Shown here in pieces: positions 1-5,462 of a stretch of 5,834 bases of DNA. Both the position numbers and the translations under genes were made by a program. Source of the DNA: DATIHK01 sp035480775 (GTDB lineage: Bacteria > Patescibacteriota > WWE3 > UBA101185 > UBA10185); NCBI GenBank assembly GCA_035480775.1, contig DATIHK010000003.1, positions 1 to 5,834 of the forward strand. Direction: 5' to 3'. The notes under the pieces were generated by a model. That model made no database searches. It worked only from the letters and a program-made list of their open reading frames with translations, and was not told the origin of the DNA. Within the stretch, counting starts at the first letter, position 1. The number at the start of each line of letters is the position of its first letter.

Positions 1-1
1 C

Positions 2-187
2 GAAGCTCAAATTACCGGAGGCGAATTAGAACTGGCATTTAATTCCAAATATTTGCTAGATTTATTGAGCAATGTGAAGTCTGAAAGATTTAAAATTGAA
101 ACCAACGGCAATTTAACGCCCTGCATTTTTGTCGCGTCAGATCACGAAGGACTTTTAAACATTATAATGCCGATGCAGATAACCTAA
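2..187 (+). CDS. dnaN: DNA polymerase III beta subunit (sliding clamp), C-terminal fragment
   Basis: This is the 3' end of a gene that enters from the left edge; 61 codons and a TAA stop are visible. The product is the ring-shaped clamp that tethers the replicative DNA polymerase to DNA. Two C-terminal hallmarks of the family can be seen. The helix motif FNSKYLLDLL (about residues 13-22 of the fragment) matches the usual N-x-K-Y-L-L-D pattern of the third clamp domain. The protein ends LLNIIMPMQIT, matching the family's terminal I-M-P-M-R/Q signature. Between them, TPCIF matches the usual Pro-containing strand before the final hairpin. The gene runs toward the minus-strand block and is separated from it by a hairpin terminator. 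The start and the first two domains lie outside the window. The identification rests on these motifs and is firm for the family. Confidence 0.93.
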   Translation, partial: EAQITGGELELAFNSKYLLDLLSNVKSERFKIETNGNLTPCIFVASDHEGLLNIIMPMQIT

Positions 188-194
188 TATGCAT

Positions 195-243
195 AAAAAA
201 ACTGGAATGTTTACCAACACAAAGTAAGCATTCCAGTTTCTCT
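195..243. terminator. Probable bidirectional intrinsic terminator between convergent genes
   Basis: The arms 199-214 and 224-239 form a 16-position stem around a 9-base loop. The outer 11 pairs (AAACTGGAATG with CATTCCAGTTT) are perfect. One inner position, 210/228, is a U-G wobble in plus-strand RNA and an A-C mismatch in minus-strand RNA. A seven-A run at 195-201 becomes a U-tract for minus-strand transcripts, so the signal is best for the small membrane-protein gene. For dnaN transcripts the stem is followed only by a short T-rich stretch (TTTCTCT). It lies 8 bases after the dnaN stop and 13 bases after the stop of the convergent gene. Confidence 0.85.
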
Positions 244-255
244 AACACTTCTAAA

Positions 256-519
256 TCAATTTCTCTTCCAAGCTATCAGACACACCCCAAGGATGAGTAA
301 AACAATGGGAAAGCAGCAACCGCCTCCGCACAGAAGCAAAAGCAGAGCTTGACCTCCTGGTGTGCTGTAGAGAGGATAACCGAAAAACGAGAAGTAAATC
401 AAAAACGTTAGCCAACCTGGCGCTGTAGCAACCTCCGTTACAGTAACAACTGCACCACCACCAAGAGCAGCTAATCCCAAACCGGTTACAACCACTTCAA
501 AGGTTCTACTACTGCTCAT
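256..519 (-). CDS. Small Gly/Cys-rich membrane protein, function unknown
   Basis: An 87-residue protein that I do not recognise. It is almost entirely hydrophobic, with three likely membrane segments: about 8-28 (Gly/Val/Ala rich), 36-51 (aromatic rich, with FLIYFSFF) and 57-84 (Leu/Ile rich). The third segment contains an unusual CGGGCC motif at 64-69 and another Cys at 80. The C-terminus is basic (WKRN), suggesting it faces the cytoplasm. The start is well supported by a GGAGGT ribosome site 4 bases upstream and a consensus-like promoter before it. The gene follows the VirB4-like ATPase on the same strand and ends at the hairpin terminator. A small T4SS membrane subunit or pilin-like protein is conceivable from position and size, but there is no clear VirB2/TrbC pattern, so this is only a guess. 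It could equally be unrelated. Confidence 0.75.
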   Translation of the reverse strand: MSSSRTFEVVVTGLGLAALGGGAVVTVTEVATAPGWLTFLIYFSFFGYPLYSTPGGQALLLLLCGGGCCFPIVLLILGVCLIAWKRN

Positions 520-523
520 TTCT

Positions 524-529
524 ACCTCC
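524..529 (-). promoter_or_regulatory. Strong Shine-Dalgarno site of the small membrane-protein gene
   Basis: The minus strand reads GGAGGT, then AGAA, then the ATG at 519. This is the best ribosome binding site in the window and fixes the start of the 87-residue protein. The other minus-strand genes have weaker sites or none, which suggests this small protein may be translated comparatively well. Confidence 0.8.
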
Positions 530-556
530 AGTATAGACTACCCCCTGATTTTTTGT

Positions 557-585
557 ATTATACTCTAATATGTATTGTTAGTTAA
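557..585 (-). promoter_or_regulatory. Predicted sigma70-type promoter of the small membrane-protein gene
   Basis: On the minus strand a perfect -10 box TATAAT (557-562) is preceded, after a 17-base spacer, by TTAACT (580-585), a partial match to the TTGACA -35 box. Transcription would begin near 550, giving a leader of about 30 bases that includes the ribosome site. The -35 element begins only 1 base after the stop codon of the VirB4-like gene, so the small gene can be expressed separately from the T4SS operon, although read-through from it is also possible because no terminator is visible between them. Confidence 0.65.
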
Positions 586-586
586 A

Positions 587-2782
587 TTACTGATTTAAAG
601 TAGAAATGTTCCCCTGATTAGGAGTATCTCCCAGTGTAATAATTCCGTCACCGGGTTTACTCGGCTGGACTGGAGGAAGTGGCATAGTTGGCTTAGGCAT
701 TTGTGGATATTGACTGGCACCTGCTGGTGGCAGCGGTCGTGACATCGGTTGCTGCGGCTGAGGCATAGATGATTGTTGAACAGGTCGTGGTTGTTGCGGT
801 GATGTTGGTGCTGGACGTGCCTGATATTGAGTCGGCGCTGCCGGAGTCGGAGGAGCGCTAGATACTCCTGAAAAACCCGGTTTTACTATTCCCTGATTAT
901 CAAAAGTAGAATATTTAGTCGGGTCCATAGTTTCAAACGGTTTGTAGGTTGGTTTGGTCGGCTGCTGAGGTTGGGGACCTAAAACTCCTTCTTCGCGCAA
1001 TTTTAATAATTCAGCAGGATTTGTAGTAATTAATTTGTGTTCTGCTTCAGAAGCTTCTACTTTGATAGCGATGTGATTTGTTCCTGCGAAAAATAAACCT
1101 TCGCCTTTATCGGCTGCTAATAGCAGACGGCGTTCGCCTTCTGATAAGTAAAAAGTTTCAGCGACTTTATCAATGGCTGCCGGATGTTGTTTGAGCAAAA
1201 CTTGCATCGATGAGTTGGTAACAATGGCCTTTCCGTATTCGGATCCTAAAAAGTCGTCGACGTCTTGTGAGATAGCCGTTAATCCCAAGTAGTATTTACG
1301 AGCCCGCTTAGCAATTCCAAAAATAAATCGGGCCGAGTCTTCATTTTGCAAAAGATTCCAAGCTTCTTCAACAATTAAAATACGCTTTTTCAAATCGCGG
1401 CGAATACGAGTCCAAACAAAATCCAAAATAATATAAAAAGCAATCGGTCGCAAAATATCTTGCAGGTTTTTAGTCGAGAAAACGGTCATTTTATTATTGA
1501 TGTTAATGGTAGATTGCGAATCGAAAATTCCGGCTAAAGATCCTTTAATATATTTTTCTAATCGTTCTGACATGCTCTTGGCTTCGGGCTCTTCGGCACC
1601 CAGTAAAACTTTGTACAAATCTTCCATTACCGGTGGCTCTTTGGTACTTTGTGTTTCAGGGTCAGTGGTAATTCCTTTGATTCGATATGTTTCGATTAAA
1701 GCGCGGTCTAAAATTGCCTCTTCGGTTGGAGTTAATGCTCCTAAAATAAGTTTAAACAATGCGTGTAAAGACAATAACTTTTGGCCGAGTTCGTTTTCGC
1801 CTTCGACTGCGACCGACGACAAATCAAACGGATTTATTTTTGACGGTGAATTTGACGAAAAACTAATATAGTCTCCACCTACGGCATCGCACAAAGCTCG
1901 ATATTCTTCTTCGACGTCGATAATTAAAATTTCGGTTCCAAAAACTAACGAGCGCAACGCTTCCAACTTAACAAAATAAGATTTTCCTGATCCAGAAGTC
2001 GCAAAGACGACAGTATTAGCATTTTCAAGAGAGAATCGGTCGAAAATAACCAAAGATCCGTTGTGACGATTGATACCATATAAAATTCCATCGTCAGAAG
2101 TTAAATCAGAAGAGGTAAAAGGAAAAGTCGTCGCCAAACTGGTAGTATCCATATTTCTAGTAATCAAAAGTTTGTCTAATCCAACCGGAATAGTCGACTG
2201 AAAAGCTTCTTCCATTTGCAAAGTTGCAGTTTTAGAAATTAAAAGTAACGAACCCAAAGTAGATTCTAATCGGGCAGACACATTATTTAACTCTTCTAAA
2301 CTTTCGGCTGGAATTGTAATGTAAAACGAAAACTGAAAATATTTTTCTACACCTTTTACTAATTGTTCTTGCAATGCATTGGCGTCTTCGAGTGCCGCCG
2401 AAACAACCGGATCAATGACACGGCCTTTTTCACGATCGGACATCATTGTTGCTTCAAGTTCTGTAATCTTTCGGCGCAAATCGTCTAAAACCATTTTAGC
2501 TTTGACTGGATAGTAAAACATCGAAATATCGAGTGTGTGTTCAAAATTAATAACCGGAGAAAGCCAATTCGCTCCAACAAATCGGGGATAACCTGAGATA
2601 AAAAGAGTTTTATAGTAAGTATTGCCTATTCGAACATTACTAAAATCGATTTCAATTGCCGATGGAGCAATAATATCTTTTACATTTAACATTCCTTGCG
2701 CCAACACTTGCGCTGGAGTTGATGCAGTTTGTGTTTCTGCTGGCTGCTTAGGTTTTGCGAAAGGTAGTGGTGGTAATTTCAT
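587..2782 (-). CDS. virB4: VirB4/TraC-like T4SS ATPase with Pro/Gln-rich tail
   Basis: A 731-residue ATPase of the VirB4 (conjugation ATPase, FtsK-HerA superfamily) type, expected to power substrate or subunit transfer at the inner face of the membrane. The N-terminal third (about 35-200) resembles the VirB4 N-domain, with KDIIAPSAIEID and a charged helical region. The Walker A motif is ATSGSGKS at 261-268. ILIIDVEEEYRALC at about 285-298 follows it. Walker B is ILIVEEAW at 468-475, followed by AKRARKYYLGL and a TAISQDVDDFL segment near 502-512. All of these are typical of this ATPase family. Residues from about 603 to the end form a disordered tail rich in Pro, Gln and Ser. I chose the ATG at 2782 because GGAAGA lies 5 bases upstream and the ATG is 1 base after the preceding gene's stop. 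An in-frame ATG at 2830 would add 16 residues but has no ribosome site and overlaps that gene by 47 bases. Odd points: the first Gly of Walker A is Ala, and the Walker B Asp is Glu. Confidence 0.92.
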   Translation of the reverse strand: MKLPPLPFAKPKQPAETQTASTPAQVLAQGMLNVKDIIAPSAIEIDFSNVRIGNTYYKTLFISGYPRFVGANWLSPVINFEHTLDISMFYYPVKAKMVLDDLRRKITELEATMMSDREKGRVIDPVVSAALEDANALQEQLVKGVEKYFQFSFYITIPAESLEELNNVSARLESTLGSLLLISKTATLQMEEAFQSTIPVGLDKLLITRNMDTTSLATTFPFTSSDLTSDDGILYGINRHNGSLVIFDRFSLENANTVVFATSGSGKSYFVKLEALRSLVFGTEILIIDVEEEYRALCDAVGGDYISFSSNSPSKINPFDLSSVAVEGENELGQKLLSLHALFKLILGALTPTEEAILDRALIETYRIKGITTDPETQSTKEPPVMEDLYKVLLGAEEPEAKSMSERLEKYIKGSLAGIFDSQSTININNKMTVFSTKNLQDILRPIAFYIILDFVWTRIRRDLKKRILIVEEAWNLLQNEDSARFIFGIAKRARKYYLGLTAISQDVDDFLGSEYGKAIVTNSSMQVLLKQHPAAIDKVAETFYLSEGERRLLLAADKGEGLFFAGTNHIAIKVEASEAEHKLITTNPAELLKLREEGVLGPQPQQPTKPTYKPFETMDPTKYSTFDNQGIVKPGFSGVSSAPPTPAAPTQYQARPAPTSPQQPRPVQQSSMPQPQQPMSRPLPPAGASQYPQMPKPTMPLPPVQPSKPGDGIITLGDTPNQGNISTLNQ
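590..976 (-). other. Pro/Gln-rich low-complexity tail of the VirB4-like ATPase
   Basis: The last 129 or so codons encode a stretch dominated by Pro, Gln, Ser, Ala and Thr, with repeated short units such as PQQP, QQPRP and PLPP and almost no predicted secondary structure. VirB4 ATPases usually end soon after the ATPase core, so this is an added tail. Its composition resembles the linkers in the PrgI-like protein of the same operon. The very end (GDGIITLGDTPNQGN) is less biased and might be a short contact motif. Confidence 0.75.
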
Positions 2783-2783
2783 A

Positions 2784-3482
2784 TTATTCTTCCAAAATTG
2801 CCGGACTAACAATGGCAGTTTTGTAATCATCTACATTTGTTCTAATTCTCTGCCCATGAATTGTACTTGGATTATAGATGTCAAAGTAGAGCTCAACTAG
2901 CTCTTGTGTAGTCAACTGGCGAGCCCGAACTCCCAAGCGGTTAAATTCTTTTGAGACGTGATCAATTTTTGGAAGTAAATTAGTTTGAGCATCTGCTAAA
3001 ACTTTATCGACATTAACTGTGACACGCTTAGTATGAGTTCCCATAAGTTTAAACAGCCAATCAAACGGATTTGTTCCAACTTCTTTTTCACCATTTGATC
3101 CTGATGGAATGACAACATAAAATTTCTTATCTAGTACTTCATTACGCTGAATAATTTCTTGAATAAATTTTCTATATGCTTCGGCCTGGTGTTTTAATAG
3201 TGGATCGGTAATTTTACTTTCGACTCGCTGAACTTTTTCGATATATTTTGTGATATCCAACTTTTTTGAACGCACAACGACTTGAACAGTAAAAGTAATT
3301 GAATTTAAAAGCATCGAGAACGCGGCAATAATAGCATCTTGTTCGATTTCGGATAACAGATCAAAGTTTACAGCTGTAGTTTGAAGAACGGCGCAGGCAG
3401 ATCCATTTTTTAGAATTACAATATTATTTTTTATATCTTCGATGTCTAAATGGCTTTGAGTTGTAGCTGTTACTGTAGGCAT
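2784..3482 (-). CDS. TraC/VirB4 N-terminal-like protein (stand-alone)
   Basis: A 232-residue soluble protein with no signal peptide or membrane segment. Residues about 13-90 follow the pattern of the N-terminal domain of TraC/VirB4 conjugation ATPases: strands around IVILKNGSACAVLQTTAVNF, then an acidic helix (LLSEIEQDAIIAAFSMLLNS), a strand (FTVQVVVRS) and the KLDITKYIEKV helix. A second part (about 121-200) has a strand (KKFYVVIPSG) and further helices ending in QLTTQELVELYFDIYNP. There is no Walker motif, so it is not an ATPase itself. It probably pairs with the VirB4-like ATPase encoded next, whose start lies 1 base after this gene's TAA. The ATG is the first possible start, since an in-frame TAA lies one codon upstream. 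The ribosome site is weak: a purine run GAAAGAA sits about 11 bases away. The family assignment rests on pattern similarity only; separate TraC-like genes beside VirB4 are known in Patescibacteria. Confidence 0.8.
   Translation of the reverse strand: MPTVTATTQSHLDIEDIKNNIVILKNGSACAVLQTTAVNFDLLSEIEQDAIIAAFSMLLNSITFTVQVVVRSKKLDITKYIEKVQRVESKITDPLLKHQAEAYRKFIQEIIQRNEVLDKKFYVVIPSGSNGEKEVGTNPFDWLFKLMGTHTKRVTVNVDKVLADAQTNLLPKIDHVSKEFNRLGVRARQLTTQELVELYFDIYNPSTIHGQRIRTNVDDYKTAIVSPAILEE
2788..2793 (-). promoter_or_regulatory. Ribosome binding site deciding the VirB4-like start
   Basis: The minus strand reads GGAAGA, then ATAAT, then the ATG at 2782. The site lies within the last codons of the TraC-like gene, so ribosomes finishing that gene can restart at once. 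It supports the shorter ATPase start over the ATG at 2830, which has no such site. Confidence 0.6.
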
Positions 3483-3495
3483 AATTTATTCATTT

Positions 3496-3526
3496 CTTTC
3501 ATGAAAGACGACGTAGTCGTCATTTC
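3496..3526 (-). promoter_or_regulatory. Intergenic hairpin between the PrgI-like and TraC-like genes
   Basis: GACGAC (3507-3512) and GTCGTC (3516-3521) form a perfect 6-bp stem with a 3-base loop. After one bulged base it extends by GAAA (3503-3506) with TTTC (3523-3526), giving 10 pairs. The adjoining bases 3496-3507 form a separate perfect 12-base palindrome (CTTTCATGAAAG) that shares the 3503-3507 arm, so the two foldings compete. The hairpin includes the TGA stop of the PrgI-like gene and ends about 20 bases before the next start. No U-tract follows, so it is not a standard terminator. It may affect mRNA processing or translation of the next gene. Confidence 0.5.
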
Positions 3527-5400
3527 TTCCCTATAAATTCAAGAGGAGGAATTGCTTCTCCTTTTGCTGTTATAGAAATTATATCAAAGGAATAGTCCAT
3601 TTTATCATTGTGCACTACTTCAACAAAGTAATTGCCGTTAGCTAAAGGATTTGCCAAAGCAAATTGCCCCAAAATATTTGTCTTAATTGCTCGTTTTGGC
3701 TGATTTTCGGAATTTTTGATCATAACTACAGCACCTTCTAAAACACTTCCAGCCGGATCTTTTACAACTCCAGAAAGAATATTTGTCTTATTCGAAAAAG
3801 GCATAGAGGTCATTGCAGAAGTGGGGCCAGATGACGACTGACGTTCAGAGGCTACAGAAACCGAATTTGGAGCTGGTGCAGTGTCTTTTTCAACAATCTT
3901 ATTTTGTAAATCTTTAACTTGTTGTTGAACTGCGGCATAGTCTCCTGCTGTTTTTGACTTTTGTTCTTCGAGTTGCTGTAAGGTCGCTTCTTTTTGCTGC
4001 TTGTCTTGCTCGTTTATAGTTTGGGAACTGGTCATTTCTGTTTTTAAACGTTCTATTTCTTGCATTAATCTCTGATTTTCTGTTTTTATAGAATCTATAG
4101 CATTTTGCGTGTCTCGATTAATCTCATCTTTGTGACCTACAACCGGAGGAGTTAGTTCGACTTGTGGTTCTTTAGGCTGCGGAATTGGAGTAGGCAGCTG
4201 TTTTACCGGTTGAACTTGTGGCACTACCTGAAGCTGTGGCTGAACTTTAGGAACTTCTTGTTTCTTTGGAACATCAGCATATCTTTCATTCTTTTTTATT
4301 TGATCAATCAAATTTTGCAGCTTTTTAGTTTTTTGTTGTATATCTTCTTCAATACCAGTCTGGTCAGAAGTTCTGATAATTTTTTCACCCCTTATTGGTA
4401 AAACAATTTCACCTTGTTTAGGCAATAAACTCATAAATCTACGTCCACTATGTCTGTCCGGAGTTAGCGCAGACAGCGGATCTTCGTTTTCATGTCTTTG
4501 TGAAGCAATAAACTTTGGCTTATTAATTGTTAAGTTTTCTTGCGGTCTTTGGACTGGCTGTTGAGGTACCGGCTGCTGAACAATTTGTGGAGGAGTTTGC
4601 GGAACTGGTGCTGGAACAGCTTTTGGCAAAGGAGGCAAAACTTTCAGAGGTTCGGATTTAACTACATTACGTGCAGGAGGCAGAGGTTCTGGTGCAGCTT
4701 GCATTTTTGGTTGCTGCTGCGGTGCAGGCGTAGGAGTCGAAGGAGGAGTCGGGGGCGGACTCGGTTTAGGAGATTGTACTGGCACAGGTTGTGGTGGGGC
4801 TAACTGCGGAGCTAGTTGAGGCCTGGCTAGCATCTCGGGTGCTATAGCAGGCACTTCTTGATCTACAAGCGTCACAGGAACTTGCAAAGCGTGGGTTTCA
4901 TCGTAGAAGGCGTCTTTAACCTTTTTAATATATTCTTTTTCGGCTAAATCATACTTATCTAAGCCAGCTTCGCTACTTTGATGCTCTAGATATTCTTCAA
5001 GTTTGCGGCGACTCGAAGTCGGAGTAAGGGTAATTAGTTCTTGCTTAACAACTGCAATATCTTGATAGGTAAAAACTGCAGGAACATTTGGATCTTTTCT
5101 CCAAACTTTTTGTGTTGGTGAATAAACAGATTTAAAAAAATTAGTAACCCATTGATCAAGTCCGCGATCTTGAATAGGAACAAAAGCTAAACCTAAACCT
5201 AAAAGTACTAAAACAACAATTAAAGGCCATTTAAAAATTCCACCAACGGTTAAAAAAGCCAGCCAAGCAACTCCGCCAGTAGCAAAAAGATAAGCAAACT
5301 GACGCATAGTCAAATCACCAATCAACTTAAATTCAACATCCATGATGTTCTGAGGAACTGCGTGCTGTTTGTTTGTAACCGGCATGTCTTTAATTGGCAT
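3520..5400 (-). CDS. PrgI-family T4SS membrane protein with long Pro/Gln-rich, coiled-coil and beta-sandwich extension
   Basis: A 626-residue protein. Residues about 12-105 match the PrgI family of small conjugation membrane proteins: AVPQNIMDVEFKLIGDLTMRQF, two membrane helices (about 34-53 and 57-76), then a basic amphipathic segment (DQWVTNFFKSVYSPTQKVW). PrgI proteins are membrane partners of the VirB4 ATPase in Gram-positive-type T4SSs, comparable in position to VirB3. Beyond this come a helical charged region (110-180), a Pro/Gln-rich linker (183-290), a short conserved-looking segment (291-350), a second linker (380-420), a coiled coil (425-505) and a C-terminal domain (540-626). That last domain resembles carboxypeptidase-regulatory/CnaB-type sandwiches, with ILSGVVKDPAGSVLEGAVV and KTNILGQFAL. 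Most PrgI proteins consist of little more than the first domain, so the extension is unusual. No ribosome site precedes the ATG, and a -10 box lies only 12 bases upstream. A second ATG at codon 6 is possible. The stop is TGA. Confidence 0.85.
   Translation of the reverse strand: MPIKDMPVTNKQHAVPQNIMDVEFKLIGDLTMRQFAYLFATGGVAWLAFLTVGGIFKWPLIVVLVLLGLGLAFVPIQDRGLDQWVTNFFKSVYSPTQKVWRKDPNVPAVFTYQDIAVVKQELITLTPTSSRRKLEEYLEHQSSEAGLDKYDLAEKEYIKKVKDAFYDETHALQVPVTLVDQEVPAIAPEMLARPQLAPQLAPPQPVPVQSPKPSPPPTPPSTPTPAPQQQPKMQAAPEPLPPARNVVKSEPLKVLPPLPKAVPAPVPQTPPQIVQQPVPQQPVQRPQENLTINKPKFIASQRHENEDPLSALTPDRHSGRRFMSLLPKQGEIVLPIRGEKIIRTSDQTGIEEDIQQKTKKLQNLIDQIKKNERYADVPKKQEVPKVQPQLQVVPQVQPVKQLPTPIPQPKEPQVELTPPVVGHKDEINRDTQNAIDSIKTENQRLMQEIERLKTEMTSSQTINEQDKQQKEATLQQLEEQKSKTAGDYAAVQQQVKDLQNKIVEKDTAPAPNSVSVASERQSSSGPTSAMTSMPFSNKTNILSGVVKDPAGSVLEGAVVMIKNSENQPKRAIKTNILGQFALANPLANGNYFVEVVHNDKMDYSFDIISITAKGEAIPPLEFIGKK
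3523..3783 (-). other. C-terminal carboxypeptidase-regulatory-like domain of the PrgI-like protein
   Basis: Codons 540-626 encode a compact beta-rich module: G-V-V-K-D-P-A-G-S-V-L-E-G-A-V-V, then a T-N-I-L-G-Q-F segment, then a N-G-N-Y-F-V-E-V strand. This order (G-x-V-x-D, G-A-x-V, T-D/N-x-x-G-x-F, G-x-Y-x-V) is the usual signature of the CarboxypepD_reg/CnaB-like Ig fold. No Lys-Asn isopeptide pair can be assigned with confidence. Its job here is unknown; such folds usually act as spacer or binding modules. Confidence 0.7.
3886..4128 (-). other. Predicted coiled coil in the PrgI-like protein
   Basis: Codons 425-505 encode a charged, Gln/Glu/Lys-rich stretch with regularly spaced Ile, Leu and Met (for example IKTENQRLMQEIERLKTEM and LQQLEEQ) and no Pro. 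This fits a long helix that self-associates or pairs with a partner. A shorter helical stretch of the same kind is at codons 353-372. Confidence 0.65.
4531..4854 (-). other. Pro/Gln-rich low-complexity linker in the PrgI-like protein
   Basis: Codons 183-290 are dominated by Pro, Gln, Ala and Val, with near-repeats such as PQLAPQLAPPQ, PSPPPTPP, VPQTPPQIVQQPVPQQPVQ. A second shorter linker of the same type (PKVQPQLQVVPQVQPVKQ) is encoded at about 4141-4263. Both look extended and unstructured and probably separate the membrane part from the coiled coil and C-terminal domain. Confidence 0.75.
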
Positions 5401-5412
5401 AAGTTTGTCTAC

Positions 5413-5440
5413 ATTATACGATATTTCTCGTTATGACGAG
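5413..5440 (-). promoter_or_regulatory. Predicted promoter of the T4SS operon with an inverted repeat upstream of the -10 box
   Basis: The minus strand has a perfect TATAAT (5413-5418) placed 12 bases before the PrgI-like ATG, so transcription would start about 5-8 bases before it and leave almost no leader. A -35 box is poor: TTGCTC, 19 bases upstream of the -10, is the best candidate. The region between holds the inverted repeat CTCGT-CATA-ACGAG (5427-5440), which could be an activator or repressor site. Alternatively the repeat is a weak 3' hairpin of the upstream gene's transcript. Confidence 0.5.
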
Positions 5441-5462
5441 CAAATAATCAATACAAATAAAC

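Noticed and set aside
1497..1871. Plus-strand open frame of 124 codons inside the ATPase gene.
   Set aside because: It is antisense to the conserved ATPase region, its translation shows no domain pattern, and no promoter or ribosome site supports it.
2783..2830. N-terminal extension of the VirB4-like ATPase to the ATG at 2830.
   Set aside because: No ribosome site precedes it and it overlaps the upstream gene by 47 bases, while the ATG at 2782 has GGAAGA at good spacing. It cannot be fully excluded.
3470..3502. Ten-codon minus-strand ORF (ATG 3502 to TAA 3470) overlapping the start of the TraC-like gene, a possible leader peptide.
   Set aside because: It has no ribosome site and no distinctive codon run; short ORFs like this arise often by chance in AT-rich leaders.
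3520..3522. TGA read as Gly (code 25, used by some Patescibacteria).
   Set aside because: Read-through of the TGA at 3520-3522 leads soon to more TGA and TAA codons without coding character, and no gene has internal TGA codons.
4162..4803. Two plus-strand open frames rich in Trp, Arg and Leu opposite the PrgI-like gene.
   Set aside because: Their odd composition is what the complement of Pro/Gln-rich codons gives; they are shadows of the low-complexity linkers.
4141..4854. Possible DNA tandem repeat or CRISPR-like array in the Pro/Gln-rich coding region.
   Set aside because: The short similar units vary in length and spacing and follow the codon composition; there are no uniform repeats or spacers.
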